In this document: one piece after another, positions 32,537 to 43,599 of the stretch
How the letters are laid out: the number at the start of each line of letters is the position of its first letter
How positions within the stretch are numbered: position 1 is the first letter of the stretch
DNA from: Parabacteroides distasonis
GTDB taxonomy: Bacteria; Bacteroidota; Bacteroidia; Bacteroidales; Tannerellaceae
Reading direction: 5' to 3'
Assembly: GCA_021531385.1 (NCBI GenBank)
Contig: JAFBIR010000001.1
Location: 248,001 to 312,000 of the forward strand
DNA length: 64,000 bases
The notes under the pieces: generated by a model
Databases searched by the model: none
Told to the model about the DNA's origin: nothing
The model's input: the letters and a program-made list of their open reading frames with translations, nothing else
Translations under genes and position numbers: made by a program

Positions 32537-32617
32537 AAGAAAAGGCCATCCATCCCGGACAGCCAATCTCATTGTTAACCTTAAATCTAATACCATGAAA
32601 AACACGTTGCAAATATA
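32537..32617 (-). ncRNA. Possible short minus-strand RNA between pmbA and panB
   Basis: On the minus strand TATATTTG (32617-32610) fits the -7 consensus. About 40 bases beyond the predicted start is a hairpin, GGCTGTCC paired with GGATGGCC (with G-U pairs), followed by TTTTCTTTTTG. Transcript length would be about 65 nt. Both flanking genes converge here, so such a promoter serves neither. The hairpin could equally just end the panB transcript. Confidence 0.35.
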
Positions 32618-32736
32618 GGGACTTTGTGCAATGTAGCACACTGATTCCCCAGAAAAGTGCATTCACTTAACCATATTTAAGCAAAACATGTTCTACAACA
32701 TATCTTTTCTTGGTTAACCTGTCATATTTTTTACAT

Positions 32737-33558
32737 TTAGTACTGCTCTTTCTCATTCGGGAAATCACCGGTCTTCACATCTTCGATGTAGGCCTGTACC
32801 GCATGGGTGATCTCCTCCCCCAAATTAGCATATCGACGCAAGAAACGGGGTGAGAAACCCTGGTTGATACCCAGCATATCATGCATCACCAGCACCTGTC
32901 CATCTGTGCCATTTCCCGCACCGATACCGATGGTCGGAATCGCCAACTCCTCGGAAACACGCTTTGCCAACTTGGCCGGGATCTTCTCCAGCACCAAACT
33001 GAAACAACCTATCTCCTGTAACAAGTGCGCATCCTCGATCAGTTTGTTCGCTTCGGCCTCCTCTTTCGCCCGCACCGCATAAGTGCCAAACTTATTGATG
33101 GATTGCGGGGTCAAACCTAAATGGCCCATGACGGGGATACCTGCGCACAAAATGCGCTCGATCGACTCACGCACCTCCGAGCCACCTTCCAGCTTGATGC
33201 AATCGGCATGGGTTTCCTTCATCACACGGATGGCAGAAGCCAACGCCTCCTTGGAGTTTCCTTGATAGGTACCAAAAGGCAGATCCACTACCACCAAGGC
33301 CCGATTCACGGCTTTTACGACCGATTTACCATGATAGATCATCTGATCGAGTGTAATCGGTAAAGTCGTCACATTACCGGCCATGACATTAGAGGCGGAA
33401 TCGCCCACCAAGATCACGTCCATACCCGCTTGGTCAATTAGCTTGGCCATAGAATAATCATAAGCAGTCAGCATGGAGATCTTCTCTCCACGCTGCTTCA
33501 TCTCTATCAGGCGACGTGTTGTCACCTTCCTGTTGTCATCTACTTTTGCAACTGACAT
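32737..33558 (-). CDS. panB: 3-methyl-2-oxobutanoate hydroxymethyltransferase
   Basis: 273 residues, the normal PanB length. Motifs include [31 protein letters not shown] (metal-binding Asp), [30 protein letters not shown] and the catalytic E-containing [11 protein letters not shown], followed by [14 protein letters not shown]. It makes ketopantoate from ketoisovalerate and methylene-tetrahydrofolate in pantothenate/CoA synthesis. It starts 15 bases after clpC and is likely on the same message, a housekeeping arrangement with no evident functional link. Confidence 0.96.
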   Translation of the reverse strand: MSVAKVDDNRKVTTRRLIEMKQRGEKISMLTAYDYSMAKLIDQAGMDVILVGDSASNVMAGNVTTLPITLDQMIYHGKSVVKAVNRALVVVDLPFGTYQGNSKEALASAIRVMKETHADCIKLEGGSEVRESIERILCAGIPVMGHLGLTPQSINKFGTYAVRAKEEAEANKLIEDAHLLQEIGCFSLVLEKIPAKLAKRVSEELAIPTIGIGAGNGTDGQVLVMHDMLGINQGFSPRFLRRYANLGEEITHAVQAYIEDVKTGDFPNEKEQY

Positions 33559-33573
33559 AATTACATGAATTTA

Positions 33574-36195
33574 TTAGCTATTAGCCACTATTTCCTCATT
33601 CTTCTGGATAGCGGTAGTGATACGCTGCGACTCGGCATCGAAATCAACCGTGAGCCGATCGCCCTGCTCCACCGTCGCCCGGATGATCAATTCAGCCATC
33701 TCATCCTCTAAGTATTTTTGGATCGCACGCTTCAGCGGACGAGCGCCAAACTGCACGTCGTAGCCCTTGGAGGCGATGAAGTCTTTCGCCGCATCGGTGA
33801 TCACCAATGAGAAGCCCAAAGCAGAGACCCGCTTGTACAGACCGCTCAACTCAATATCAATGATCTTATGGATCGCCTCCTTATCCAGCTGGTCGAACAT
33901 GATGATGTCGTCAATACGGTTCAAGAACTCCGGGGCGAACGCCTTATTGAGCGCTTTTTGAATCACGCCTCTGGAGAACTCCTTGTCGGTCTCATTGCCT
34001 GGCGTGCTGAAACCTACGCCCCGGCCAAAGTCTTTCAACTGACGGGTACCGATGTTGGAGGTCATGATCAAAATCGTGTTCTTGAAATCAATCCGGCGAC
34101 CTAAGCTATCTGTCAAACGCCCCTCATCCAGCACCTGCAACAACAGGTTGAACACATCGGGATGCGCCTTCTCAATCTCATCCAGCAACACCACCGAATA
34201 GGGTTTCCGGCGTACCTTCTCCGTCAGCTGACCACCCTCCTCATAGCCTACATATCCCGGAGGTGCGCCAATCAAGCGAGAGACAGCGAACTTCTCCAAA
34301 TACTCGCTCATGTCGATACGGATCAACGCATCGGCCGAGTCAAACAGGTATTCAGCCAATTTCTTCGCCAGATGGGTCTTACCTACACCTGTAGGGCCTA
34401 AGAACATGAAGGTACCAATCGGCTTGTTCGGATCCTTCAAGCCCACCCGGTTACGTTGGATCGCCTTGACAATCTTCTTCACGGCCTCATCTTGGCCAAT
34501 CACCTTCGACTTCAGCACATCCGCCATCTCCAACAGACGCACATTCTCCGCCTTAGCGATACGCTGCACGGGCACGCCTGACATCATGGCCACAACCTCT
34601 GCCACTTTGTCTTCATCTACCAATTCCCGATGCTCTTCCAGCTCCTTTTCCCATTTCGCTTTTGCCGCCTCCAGTTGCAACAAGCACTGACGCTCCTGGT
34701 CACGGAAGCTGGCTGCCAGCTCGAAGTTCTGTGCCTTCACCGCTGCCAATTTGTCGCTCTTCGTCTGCTCGATGCGTGCCTCCAGCTCCTCGATGCTCTT
34801 CGGCACCACGATGTTCGCCACATGCACCCGTGAGCCTGCCTCATCGAGTGCGTCAATCGCCTTATCCGGGAAGTTGCGATCGCTGATGTAACGGTCGGTC
34901 AGTTTCACGCAAGCGGCCAACGCACCCTCCGTGTAGCTTACGTTGTGATGCTCCTCATAGCGATCCTTGATATTGTGCAGGATCTGCAAAGTCTCCTCTG
35001 CCGTAGTCGGATCGACAATCACCTTCTGGAAACGACGTTCCAAGGCGCCATCCTTCTCGATGTTCTTCCGATACTCATCCAAGGTGGTCGCGCCGATGCA
35101 CTGAATCTCTCCACGAGCCAAAGCCGGCTTCAGCATGTTAGCCGCATCCATCGTGCCAGCCGCAGAGCCCGCTCCCACGATCGTATGGATCTCATCAATA
35201 AACAAGATCACGTTCGGATTCTTCGACAACTCATTGAGAATCGCTTTAATACGCTCCTCAAACTGACCACGGTATTTCGTGCCGGCCACGATGGAGGCCA
35301 TGTCTAAGTTCACCACTCGCTTGTCAAATAAGATGCGAGACACCTTACGCTCCACGATGCGGGTAGCCAATCCCTCCACGATGGCAGACTTACCCACACC
35401 TGGCTCACCTATCAACACCGGGTTGTTCTTCTTCCGGCGACTCAAGATCTGCGCCAATCGCTCGATCTCCTTCTCCCGCCCGACGATCGGATCCAGCCGT
35501 CCCTCCATAGCGGCACGGGTCATATCCGTGCCAAAGTTGTCCAGTACGGGCGTGTCACTCTTTCCTTGAGCGGCTGATCCTGTAGCCCCTCCGGCAGAGC
35601 GAGCAGGATCTCTATGAGGCATATAATCCTCATCCTCGTCATCCTCCTCGTCGGTATAGCCATCCGAGATCTCATCCAGTTCCTCGTCGTCAAAAGGCTC
35701 CTCAGGCACCTCTCTCATCCCCAAGACAGGATCAATCTCCTCTCTCTTTTCTTCGATGTTACCAATCATACTCATCAACATATTATTCGCAGAGTCATAC
35801 GTTATCCCCATCTCCTTCAGCCATTGCGCCAACAGCGTCTCTGAATCCTTCAGCATAGCTAAAAAAAGATGTTCAGCGCCTGCCTCAACCTGCCGTAACC
35901 GGCGAGCCTCCAGCTGGCTCATACGTAATAACTTCTCCGCAGTCTTGCTAATCACAATCTCACACTGGTCGGATACCTCTTGATCAGGTACGTTCTCAAT
36001 CTCTCGCTCAATCTTCCGGCGAATCTCCTTGGGATCCACCGCCAAACGTTCGATAACCTGCATGGCCAAGCTCTCCCCCTCACGAATGAGACCAAGCATC
36101 AAGTGTTCGGGGCCGATGTAGCTGTTACGGAGCCGCATCGCCTCCTCCCGGCTATATTCAACCACTTCCATCAATCTTTTCGAATACCTTATCAT
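33574..36195 (-). CDS. clpC: ClpC-type AAA+ unfoldase
   Basis: 873 residues. Two Clp-N repeats ([52 protein letters not shown]), an acidic linker ([27 protein letters not shown] in pieces), AAA module 1 with Walker A GEPGVGKS, a UVR-like mid segment ([19 protein letters not shown]), and AAA module 2 with [12 protein letters not shown] loop ([10 protein letters not shown]) fits ClpP docking. It unfolds proteins for ClpP degradation. The acidic linker stands out. A -7 element on the minus strand at 36250-36243 drives it; panB follows. Confidence 0.95.
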   Translation of the reverse strand: MIRYSKRLMEVVEYSREEAMRLRNSYIGPEHLMLGLIREGESLAMQVIERLAVDPKEIRRKIEREIENVPDQEVSDQCEIVISKTAEKLLRMSQLEARRLRQVEAGAEHLFLAMLKDSETLLAQWLKEMGITYDSANNMLMSMIGNIEEKREEIDPVLGMREVPEEPFDDEELDEISDGYTDEEDDEDEDYMPHRDPARSAGGATGSAAQGKSDTPVLDNFGTDMTRAAMEGRLDPIVGREKEIERLAQILSRRKKNNPVLIGEPGVGKSAIVEGLATRIVERKVSRILFDKRVVNLDMASIVAGTKYRGQFEERIKAILNELSKNPNVILFIDEIHTIVGAGSAAGTMDAANMLKPALARGEIQCIGATTLDEYRKNIEKDGALERRFQKVIVDPTTAEETLQILHNIKDRYEEHHNVSYTEGALAACVKLTDRYISDRNFPDKAIDALDEAGSRVHVANIVVPKSIEELEARIEQTKSDKLAAVKAQNFELAASFRDQERQCLLQLEAAKAKWEKELEEHRELVDEDKVAEVVAMMSGVPVQRIAKAENVRLLEMADVLKSKVIGQDEAVKKIVKAIQRNRVGLKDPNKPIGTFMFLGPTGVGKTHLAKKLAEYLFDSADALIRIDMSEYLEKFAVSRLIGAPPGYVGYEEGGQLTEKVRRKPYSVVLLDEIEKAHPDVFNLLLQVLDEGRLTDSLGRRIDFKNTILIMTSNIGTRQLKDFGRGVGFSTPGNETDKEFSRGVIQKALNKAFAPEFLNRIDDIIMFDQLDKEAIHKIIDIELSGLYKRVSALGFSLVITDAAKDFIASKGYDVQFGARPLKRAIQKYLEDEMAELIIRATVEQGDRLTVDFDAESQRITTAIQKNEEIVANS

Positions 36196-36242
36196 GCTTT
36201 CTTAAACACTAAAAATATAATGTACATTTTCGTACGAGTGCG

Positions 36243-36250
36243 CAAAAGTA
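36243..36250 (-). promoter_or_regulatory. -7 element for clpC
   Basis: TACTTTTG on the minus strand fits TAnnTTTG and lies 48 bases before the clpC start at 36195. Confidence 0.5.
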
Positions 36251-36302
36251 CGCAAACTATATTATATTTCCTATCAAAAACCGTGCCATTCCAAAGCATC
36301 CA

Positions 36303-36470
36303 TCCTGCCCTCTCGGTTTACGGGCAGCCCATCCCCCGTAAAAAAGTTGCCCATAATTTCCCAAAACAATGGGCAATGCCTCGTAAAACCACGGGCAACG
36401 TTTTCCAAAACCATCGGCAATGTTTTTCAAAACGATGGGCAACATTTCGTGAAATCACGGGCAATGTTTT
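36303..36470. repeat. 22-bp repeat array C, same inverted design as array A
   Basis: Two or three units read TGCCC/TTGCCC (gccc at 36307, 36327 and 36349), then five read GGGCAA-like (starting 36371, 36393, 36415, 36437, 36459). Spacing is 22 bases within the right half, and the distance across the inversion (36347 to 36371) is 24 bases, as in array A. The inner TTGCCCAT/ATGGGCAA pair forms a perfect 8-bp stem. One unit reads CGGCAA. The 458-bp gap between clpC and gyrA holds this array plus promoters and no gene. Confidence 0.85.
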
Positions 36471-36596
36471 TCAAGCCCGCCGGAAACGTTTATACCATCA
36501 CTGGAAGTAGCGTGTAATCCATGGATGCGATAACGCTTTTAATCGAAAACCAACTATTTTTTCTCCCCATTTCTTTCTTGCTACGAGAAAAAACCG

Positions 36597-36604
36597 TACC
36601 TTCG
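36597..36604 (+). promoter_or_regulatory. Probable -7 element for gyrA
   Basis: TACCTTCG is one base off TAnnTTTG and lies 50 bases before the gyrA ATG at 36654. Confidence 0.4.
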
Positions 36605-36653
36605 TGCGTATTTTCGACAAGTGAGAAATTTAGTGTAATAAATATAAATCTAA

Positions 36654-39176
36654 ATGGTTGATCAAGACAGAATTATAAAGATTAACATTGAAGAGGAAAT
36701 GAAAACGGCTTACATTGATTATTCAATGTCGGTTATCGTTTCACGTGCTCTTCCCGATGTTAGGGATGGTTTTAAGCCGGTTCATCGCCGCATCTTGTTC
36801 GGTATGAACGAACTGGGTAACACCTCCGACAAACCTTATAAGAAATCTGCGAGAATTGTAGGAGAAGTCCTCGGAAAATACCACCCCCATGGTGACTCTT
36901 CCGTTTATTTCGCCATGGTGCGCATGGCACAGAAGTGGGCCATGCGTTATTGCCTGGTGGATGGCCAAGGTAACTTCGGTTCCGTGGACGGCGACAGCCC
37001 CGCCGCCATGCGTTATACGGAGGCTCGCTTGAGCAAGCTGGCCGAAGAGATGTTGAGAGACATCGACAAAGATACCGTTGACTTCCAATTGAATTTTGAT
37101 GATACGTTGAAAGAGCCGACCGTATTGCCTACCCGCATCCCGAACCTGCTGGTGAATGGTGCCTCGGGTATCGCTGTCGGTATGGCAACCAATATGCCGA
37201 CGCACAACCTCAGCGAGGTGCTGGATGGCTGCGTGGCCTATATCGACACCAAGGGCGACATTGATGTGGCCGGCTTGATGCAGTTCATCAAGGCGCCCGA
37301 CTTCCCCACGGGAGCGACTATTTACGGATATGCGGGCGTGAAAGAGGCGTTTGAGACAGGCCGTGGACGCATCGTACTCCGTGGCAAAGCGGAGATTGAG
37401 GTGGAGAACAACCATGAGAAAATCGTGATCTCCGAGATCCCTTACGGAGTCAACAAGGCTGAGTTGATCAAAGACATCGCCAACCTTGTCAATGAGAAGC
37501 GATTGGAAGGTATCTCCAATGTCAATGACGAGACTGACCGTCAAGGTATGCGCATCGTGGTGGACGTAAAACGCGACGCCAACGCCAGTGTGGTGCTCAA
37601 CAAGCTCTATAAGATGACCGCGTTGCAATCCTCTTTCAGTGTCAACAACATCGCCTTGGTGAATGGCCGTCCAAAGCTACTGAACCTAAAAGATTTGATC
37701 AAGGCTTTCGTGGATCACCGACATGAGGTAGTGATCCGCCGCACGAAGTATGACCTGCGTAAGGCTGAGGAGCGCGCCCATATCTTGGAGGGATTGATCA
37801 TCGCTTCTGACAACATAGACGAGGTAATCGCTATCATCAAATCATCGAAGAACCCACAAGATGCCATTGAGCGCCTGAAAGAGCGTTTTTCGCTCTCCGA
37901 TATCCAGGCGCGGTCGATCGTCGAAATGCGTCTGCGTCAGCTGACGGGACTGGAGCAAGACAAGTTGCGTGCGGAATATGAGGAGATTGAGAAATTGATC
38001 AACTATTTGAAAGAGATCTTGGCCAACGATGACCTTTGTATGAAGGTGATCAAGGATGAGCTATTAGAGATCAAGGCTAAATGGGGCGATGCCCGTAAGA
38101 CCGACATCGTTTATGCCTCTGAGGAGCTAAACCCGGAGGATTTCTACGCTGACGACGAGATGATCATCACCCTCTCGCACATGGGCTACATCAAGCGTAC
38201 ACCGTTGAGCGAGTTTCGTGCGCAAGGCAGAGGAGGTGTAGGCGCCAAGGGATCAGAGACCCGCAACGAGGATTTCGTGGAGTATATTTACCCGGCTTCC
38301 ATGCACGCCACCTTGCTCTTTTTCACGGCGAAGGGACGCTGCTATTGGTTAAAGGTGTACGAGATCCCCGAGGGAGCAAAGAACGCCAAAGGACGGGCGA
38401 TCCAGAACCTGCTCAACATCGAGGCAGACGACAAGATACAGGCGTTTATCCGCGTGAAGAACCTTACGCGCGATACCGAGTTCATCAACTCACACTACCT
38501 GCTTTTTTGCACCAAACGGGGTGTCATCAAGAAAACGTTACTGGAGGCCTACTCTCGTCCGCGTCGAGACGGCGTAAACGCCATCACGCTGCGTGAGGAT
38601 GATGGATTGATCCAAGTCTGCATGACCGATGGCAACAACGAGGTGATCATCGCCAATCGAAACGGGCGGGCAATCCGCTTCCACGAGAGCACCGTGCGTG
38701 AGATGGGACGTACCGCCACAGGTGTACGTGGCATGACGCTCGACGAGGATGGCATGGATGAGGTCGTAGGCATGATCTGCATCAAAGACAAGGAGAAGGA
38801 GACGGTATTGGTGGTTTCTGAGCAGGGATATGGCAAACGCTCCTCCATTGAGGATTACCGCATCACCAACCGAGGCGGCAAGGGCGTGAAGACCATCAAC
38901 ATCACCGAGAAGACCGGCAGGTTAGTGGCTATCAAGAACGTCACCAACGAGAATGACCTGATGATCATCAACAAGTCTGGCATCACTATTCGACTCAACG
39001 TAGCCGACCTGAGCGTGATCGGGCGGGCTACACAGGGCGTACGCCTGATCAACTTGGAGAAACGCAACGACGAGATAGCCTCCGTATGTAAGGTACTCTC
39101 CGAGAGCGAAGAGGAACAGGTTGAGGAGACCGGCGAAACACCTGAGACCCTGTCCAAGGAAGAGACAAATGAGTAA
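36654..39176 (+). CDS. gyrA: DNA gyrase subunit A
   Basis: 840 residues. The winged-helix/tower start ([33 protein letters not shown], read in parts), the quinolone region [13 protein letters not shown] with S82 wild type in the first resistance position and F86 where E. coli has Asp87, the catalytic tyrosine Y121 (MRYTEARL), and a carboxyl beta-pinwheel with GyrA box (QGRGGVG) are seen. The end is a Glu-rich tail. It works with GyrB, encoded elsewhere, to introduce negative supercoils. The GyrA box marks it as gyrase rather than ParC. It is followed after 60 bases by a TPR protein gene. Confidence 0.97.
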   Translation: MVDQDRIIKINIEEEMKTAYIDYSMSVIVSRALPDVRDGFKPVHRRILFGMNELGNTSDKPYKKSARIVGEVLGKYHPHGDSSVYFAMVRMAQKWAMRYCLVDGQGNFGSVDGDSPAAMRYTEARLSKLAEEMLRDIDKDTVDFQLNFDDTLKEPTVLPTRIPNLLVNGASGIAVGMATNMPTHNLSEVLDGCVAYIDTKGDIDVAGLMQFIKAPDFPTGATIYGYAGVKEAFETGRGRIVLRGKAEIEVENNHEKIVISEIPYGVNKAELIKDIANLVNEKRLEGISNVNDETDRQGMRIVVDVKRDANASVVLNKLYKMTALQSSFSVNNIALVNGRPKLLNLKDLIKAFVDHRHEVVIRRTKYDLRKAEERAHILEGLIIASDNIDEVIAIIKSSKNPQDAIERLKERFSLSDIQARSIVEMRLRQLTGLEQDKLRAEYEEIEKLINYLKEILANDDLCMKVIKDELLEIKAKWGDARKTDIVYASEELNPEDFYADDEMIITLSHMGYIKRTPLSEFRAQGRGGVGAKGSETRNEDFVEYIYPASMHATLLFFTAKGRCYWLKVYEIPEGAKNAKGRAIQNLLNIEADDKIQAFIRVKNLTRDTEFINSHYLLFCTKRGVIKKTLLEAYSRPRRDGVNAITLREDDGLIQVCMTDGNNEVIIANRNGRAIRFHESTVREMGRTATGVRGMTLDEDGMDEVVGMICIKDKEKETVLVVSEQGYGKRSSIEDYRITNRGGKGVKTINITEKTGRLVAIKNVTNENDLMIINKSGITIRLNVADLSVIGRATQGVRLINLEKRNDEIASVCKVLSESEEEQVEETGETPETLSKEETNE

Positions 39177-39236
39177 TAAACAGCATAACGATTTTAGATA
39201 GCAAGTATTAATATTAATCTCAAAAAAGAAAAGACG

Positions 39237-40454
39237 ATGAAGAAAGTATTGTTTTCAATGGCACTGTGCGTAGCCGCTACCGCTTCTTTCGCACAGAAGA
39301 GCGCAGTTAACCAAGCGCAGTCTATCGCCAAAAGCCAAAATGCGGATTATGCGGAGGCCAGATCCTTGATCAAGGGTGCGTTGGACAACGCTGAGACCAA
39401 GAACGACGCAAAGACTTGGTATGTAGCTGGCTATATTGAGGATCAGCAGTTCAGCAACGAGCGTACGAAGCAGGTGTTGGGTCAGCAACCTGACGAGGCA
39501 AAGATGTATGAGGCATTAGGTGCAATCCTTCCCTACTTCAAGAAGGCTTACGAGCTGGATCAGCAGCCGAACGAGAAGGGCAAGGTGAAACCCCGTTTCG
39601 CAAAGGACATCAAGGGTATCTTAGGCGCAAACCATGTGTATTATATCAATGGTGGTGCGTACTACTTCGATCAGAAGGATTATCAGAAGGCTTCTGACTT
39701 CTTCGAGCAGTACTTGGAGATCTCTGATCTGGATATGTTCAAGGGCACGCCGACAGCAGAACGCGACTCTAACTTCATGACGGTGCAGTTCTATGCAGCT
39801 GTAGCCGCTACACAGATCAACAACCATGAGAAGGCTGTCGCTGCCTTGGAGCGTGCGAAGGGTACCGATTACCGCCGCAACGACGTGTACCAGTATCTCT
39901 GCTACGAGTATGAGCAGGCAAAGGATTCTGTAGGTTTGGAGAAGACCTTAAAAGAGGGTATGGAGCTGTTCCCTGAGGAGCCCTACTATCTGTTGAGCTT
40001 GATCAACAACTACATTTATTCAAACCGCAACGATGAGGCGATCAGCTACCTCAACCAGGCTATCGCTAAGGATCAGAACAACCCGCAGCTCTATGACGTG
40101 ATGGGTCGTGTATATGAGACCGGCTTGAAGGATTATGCAAAGGCTGAGGAGTATTTCCAGAAAGCGCTCGCAATCAACCCGGACTACATCGAGTCTATCT
40201 CTAACTTAGGTCGTGTGTACTACAACCAGGCTGTCAACAAGCAGGGTGAGGCCAACATGATCAACGACGCAAAGCAGTATCAAGAGGAGCTGAACAAAGC
40301 GAAGGAGTTATTCCAGAAAGCGCTGCCTTACTTCGAGAAGGCTCATCAAGCAAAGCCGGAGGAGCGTGACTACATGATCGCTTTGAGAGGTATCTACTAC
40401 AACCTCAACATGGGTGACAAGTTTGAGGCGATTGAGAAGGAGATGAACCAATAA
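39237..40454 (+). CDS. Exported tetratricopeptide repeat protein
   Basis: 405 residues with a signal peptide (MKKVLFSMALCVAATASFAQ). The rest is helical TPR-like repeats, clearest in the second half: YYFDQKDYQKASDFFEQYLEI, DEAISYLNQAIAKDQNNPQLYDVMGRVYE, YAKAEEYFQKALAINPDYIESISNLGRVYYNQA. It is probably a periplasmic scaffold; partners are unknown. It follows gyrA with no clear promoter between them, a conserved-looking Bacteroidales order, and ends in a strong terminator. Confidence 0.9.
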   Translation: MKKVLFSMALCVAATASFAQKSAVNQAQSIAKSQNADYAEARSLIKGALDNAETKNDAKTWYVAGYIEDQQFSNERTKQVLGQQPDEAKMYEALGAILPYFKKAYELDQQPNEKGKVKPRFAKDIKGILGANHVYYINGGAYYFDQKDYQKASDFFEQYLEISDLDMFKGTPTAERDSNFMTVQFYAAVAATQINNHEKAVAALERAKGTDYRRNDVYQYLCYEYEQAKDSVGLEKTLKEGMELFPEEPYYLLSLINNYIYSNRNDEAISYLNQAIAKDQNNPQLYDVMGRVYETGLKDYAKAEEYFQKALAINPDYIESISNLGRVYYNQAVNKQGEANMINDAKQYQEELNKAKELFQKALPYFEKAHQAKPEERDYMIALRGIYYNLNMGDKFEAIEKEMNQ

Positions 40455-40478
40455 TTCCTTTTAACAATTATTATGGAG

Positions 40479-40509
40479 AGAGGCGACCGATTCGGTTGCC
40501 TCTTTTTTT
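40479..40509 (+). terminator. Intrinsic terminator after the TPR gene
   Basis: AGAGGCGACC pairs with GGTTGCCTCT (one G-U) around a 5-base loop, followed by a run of seven Ts. Confidence 0.9.
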
Positions 40510-40570
40510 GTGCTTAAGGAAAAAGGCCTTACATTGGCGGAAAATTTAGAACATATAAATCAAGCATACC

Positions 40571-41164
40571 ATGGCCTCGAATAACATCTTCAAAATAGCA
40601 CACAACAACGTGCTTCCCCGAGAGGGACGCATGCTCGTAGCAGAGCCTTTTCAACAGGATGCCTACTTTCAACGTTCGGTCATTTTATTGGTGGAGCATG
40701 ATGATAAAGGCTCATTGGGCTTTATCATCAACAAGCAAACGGAGCTGCGGGTGAATACGTTCTTCGAAGATTTAGCGGCCTGCACAGAAATGCCAATCTA
40801 TTTAGGAGGCCCGGTATCGACCAACCGCCTCTTCTTTATTCATACTTTAGGCAAAGAAATCATCCCTGAATCGAAGCCAATCGGAGACTCACTCTATTTC
40901 GACGGCGATTTCGCCGCCCTGCGGCGGTATATCTTGGAGGGGAATCCCATTCAACATCAAGTACGTTTCTTCCTGGGCTATTCCGGCTGGAGCGAGGGGC
41001 AATTACAACGTGAGATCAAGGAGAATGCGTGGGCTGTAGCGAAAGGCTCTCTCCACTCGATCTTTGAAGCGGAAGGCGATCGCTATTGGAAAGACTCCGT
41101 CGGGCTATTGGGCAAGGACTACCAGCTTTGGACCACCTACCCCAAAGATCCCAACCTGAATTGA
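40571..41164 (+). CDS. YqgE/AlgH family protein
   Basis: 197 residues with the YqgE signature: EGRMLVAEPFQQDAYFQRSVILLVEHDDKGSLGFIINKQTE (in parts), IYLGGPVSTNRLFFIHTLG and FFLGYSGWSEGQLQREIKENAWAV. It is a soluble protein of unknown biochemical role, found widely and once linked to alginate regulation. Its last 28 bases overlap the 3' end of the convergent acetyltransferase gene, so the two messages are complementary at their ends. Confidence 0.92.
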   Translation: MASNNIFKIAHNNVLPREGRMLVAEPFQQDAYFQRSVILLVEHDDKGSLGFIINKQTELRVNTFFEDLAACTEMPIYLGGPVSTNRLFFIHTLGKEIIPESKPIGDSLYFDGDFAALRRYILEGNPIQHQVRFFLGYSGWSEGQLQREIKENAWAVAKGSLHSIFEAEGDRYWKDSVGLLGKDYQLWTTYPKDPNLN

Positions 41165-41688
41165 TCGGCAAAGAGTTGCATCACACGTACATCGGCGAAT
41201 CCACCCGCCACACGGATCCACTCCTTCAAGCAACCCGTCTGTTGAAAGCCACAGCGCAGGAAAAGGCGCTGACTGGGCAGGTTGGCCTCAGGCACATGCG
41301 CATACAGCTGGTGCAAAGCCAATCGATCAAACGCATAACGGATCAAAAGGCGTAGGGAACGGGTGCCCCACCCTTGTCCTTGATAGGCAGGATCAAGCAG
41401 GATGCCACATGCAGCCCGATTGGCATGTGGATTAAAGTCGAACAGATCAACAATACCGATTGCCTTCCCCGTCTCCTCCTGCTCTATCATCAGCCGCAAC
41501 TGATGTACCTCATAGAGCGAACGACCACTCTCGGCGATATAATGCCTCAAGACATAGCGGGAGAAGGGGGCCAACGTGTCTCCTACCTCCCAGAGAGCAC
41601 TATTATTCTCCCAACGATACAACACCTCCAAATCCTCCGGCTCCAAGGCCCGCAGCCGGATCTCCTCATCCGCTAAAACCCGCCTCAT
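41137..41688 (-). CDS. GNAT N-acetyltransferase, RimJ/RimL-like
   Basis: 183 residues with a GNAT fold: IRLRALEPEDLEVLYRWENN at the start, the acetyl-CoA binding segment LLDPAYQGQGWGTRSLRLLIRYAF (Q/R-x-x-G-x-G/A type) and ALHQLYAHVPEANLPSQRLFLRCGF. It probably acetylates an amino group on a protein terminus or small molecule; the substrate is unknown. It overlaps the glycosyltransferase start region by four bases and is last in the recR block. Confidence 0.88.
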   Translation of the reverse strand: MRRVLADEEIRLRALEPEDLEVLYRWENNSALWEVGDTLAPFSRYVLRHYIAESGRSLYEVHQLRLMIEQEETGKAIGIVDLFDFNPHANRAACGILLDPAYQGQGWGTRSLRLLIRYAFDRLALHQLYAHVPEANLPSQRLFLRCGFQQTGCLKEWIRVAGGFADVRVMQLFADQFRLGSLG

Positions 41689-42866
41689 AACTGTCCGGCT
41701 GAAACTAACCGCCCGCTTTTGGTGTTAAAAATATGATAAGAGACCTGCCTGCTTTTCAGTGTATCCATAAAAAGCAGCATCTGTTCGAAACGAACGTCAG
41801 GATAACAGAAGGCATAATCCGTGAAGCCCTTCATCTGGTTTCGCCGGCAGATAGCGTTCATCACTCGCTCCTCATCCAAGTTCCACAAGTTAGCCCGCTC
41901 CAAGGAGGGCATCGCCTCCCCACAAGCCATCTTCACCTGTTCATAATGGTCGGCATCGCTGATCACCAAGAGTCGACGATGAGGCAAACCCTTTTTCTTC
42001 TGCTTAGAGGGGCCTTTAACGGAAGCCATGAGCGCTTTCAAGCGTACAGCCATCTTGATCAAGCCTCGCAACAGGGCACTGGAGTTGGGGTAATACTTCT
42101 GGTAAAAGATCAGCATTGCCCCATAGAAGGCCTCGATGTAGCGTTTATCATCCTGCTTGGCACTCTCACCCTTGTAATGGAGCAGCCGCTCCGGATAATA
42201 GAGATTCTTGTAGCCCGCCTGTGCGATGCGATAAGAGAGGTCTATGTCCTCGCCATACATGAAGAAGGATTCATCTAACAGTCCCACCTTGTCAAGCGCC
42301 TCATGACGCAAGAGCATGAAGGCTCCTGCCAATACTTCCACCGTATGCGGCTTATCAGGATTCAGATAGGGCAGATTGTAACGCGAGAAAAAAGGACTGT
42401 AAGGGAAGAGCTTCGCCAAACCGAACAGTTTGCAAAAAGAGACCCAAGGGGAGGGAAACGAGCGCTTGCTCTCCACCAAGAAATGCCCCTCGGCATTCAG
42501 CATCTTCACACCCAACGCACCGATCGTCTTATCCTCGTCCATCTGGTAGCACAAACTACGCAGACTATCCTCGCCCACCACCGTATCAGGATTGAGCAGA
42601 AGGACATACTGCCCCTTAGCCTGCCCAATCGCCTGGTTATTCGCTTTCGCAAATCCTACATTCTCAGGGTTCTCAATAAAGATCACCTCCGGGAACTTGA
42701 GTTTCAGATAAGCCAATGAATCATCGCTGGAATGGTTATCCACCACAAATACCTCCGCATCCAAATTAGTCGTGGCCGCACGCACCGAATAGAGGCATTG
42801 CTCCAGAAAATATTTTACATTGTAATTGACAATGACAATGGATAGTTTTATCTCGTCGTAACCCAT
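41685..42866 (-). CDS. Family 2 glycosyltransferase
   Basis: 393 residues. A GT-A fold with LSIVIVNYNVKYFLEQCLYSV, VFVVDNHSSDDSL, the nucleotide-sugar Asp in LLLNPDTVVGEDSL, and the acceptor region FFMYGEDIDLSYRIAQAGYKNLYYPE. These are typical of rhamnosyl-type transferases of cell-surface polysaccharide. The carboxyl ~120 residues are extra and unfamiliar (MAVRLKALMASVKGP ... RRNQMKGFTDYAFCYPDVRF). It lies 44 bases after recR. No polysaccharide locus is nearby apart from the RmlD-like gene at the right edge. Confidence 0.88.
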   Translation of the reverse strand: MGYDEIKLSIVIVNYNVKYFLEQCLYSVRAATTNLDAEVFVVDNHSSDDSLAYLKLKFPEVIFIENPENVGFAKANNQAIGQAKGQYVLLLNPDTVVGEDSLRSLCYQMDEDKTIGALGVKMLNAEGHFLVESKRSFPSPWVSFCKLFGLAKLFPYSPFFSRYNLPYLNPDKPHTVEVLAGAFMLLRHEALDKVGLLDESFFMYGEDIDLSYRIAQAGYKNLYYPERLLHYKGESAKQDDKRYIEAFYGAMLIFYQKYYPNSSALLRGLIKMAVRLKALMASVKGPSKQKKKGLPHRRLLVISDADHYEQVKMACGEAMPSLERANLWNLDEERVMNAICRRNQMKGFTDYAFCYPDVRFEQMLLFMDTLKSRQVSYHIFNTKSGRLVSAGQL

Positions 42867-42910
42867 GCTTTATACCTTATTATATATATCGTTTTGACTG
42901 GCGGTATGCC

Positions 42911-43528
42911 CTACCCTTTTAAGGTGAACTCCGTTCGATCCACGATCGAGCGTCCCAACGTCACTTCATCGGCATACTCAATCTCATCGCCTATCGCCAC
43001 GCCCCTGGCGATCACACTGATTCGTACGCCTAACGGAGAAAGTTTGCGATAGAGAAAAAAGTTGGTGGTGTCTCCCTCCATCGTCGTGCTTAACGCCAGG
43101 ATTACCTCCTTCACCTCCCCCTCGGCTACCCGCTTCACGAGGCTCTCGATCTCCAAATCATTCGGGCCGATCCCCTCCATTGGAGAGATAATGCCGCCCA
43201 AAACATGATAGACCCCCCGGAACTGGCCAGTATTCTCAATAGCCATTACCTCCTTAATATTCTCCACCACACAAACCAACGAATGATCGCGGGTTGGATT
43301 GGCACAGATGGAACAAATCTCCTCATCACACAGATTATGGCACACCTTACAATATTTCACCTCCCGACGCAGGGTCAAGAGGGCTGCCGAGAAACGCTCG
43401 GTATAGCTTGGATCTCGACGTAACATATAGAGTGCTAAACGCAAAGCGGTCTTCCGACCAATGCCTGGAAGGGAGGCCAACTCATTCACAGCATGCTCCA
43501 ACAGCGTGGAGGGGTATCGTTGATTCAT
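42911..43528 (-). CDS. recR: Recombination mediator RecR
   Basis: 205 residues, normal length. Helix-hairpin-helix ([21 protein letters not shown]), the four-cysteine zinc finger [16 protein letters not shown], and the Toprim domain ([43 protein letters not shown]) are complete. With RecO it helps load RecA on gapped DNA. A -7 element (TATATTTG, minus strand 43559-43552) precedes it. It heads a recR-GT2-GNAT block. Confidence 0.96.
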   Translation of the reverse strand: MNQRYPSTLLEHAVNELASLPGIGRKTALRLALYMLRRDPSYTERFSAALLTLRREVKYCKVCHNLCDEEICSICANPTRDHSLVCVVENIKEVMAIENTGQFRGVYHVLGGIISPMEGIGPNDLEIESLVKRVAEGEVKEVILALSTTMEGDTTNFFLYRKLSPLGVRISVIARGVAIGDEIEYADEVTLGRSIVDRTEFTLKG

Positions 43529-43551
43529 TCCGTCTCTTGTTATTCGAACCG

Positions 43552-43559
43552 CAAATATA
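43552..43559 (-). promoter_or_regulatory. -7 element for recR
   Basis: TATATTTG on the minus strand, 24 bases before the recR ATG at 43528. Confidence 0.5.
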
Positions 43560-43599
43560 AAAGAAATGCCCCAATTATGAAACCAAAAAAAGAAATCCC

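Noticed and set aside
36657-37000. Quinolone-resistance change in GyrA
   Set aside because: S82 is the sensitive residue; F86 differs from E. coli Asp87 but the position commonly differs in Bacteroidota, so no resistance is claimed.
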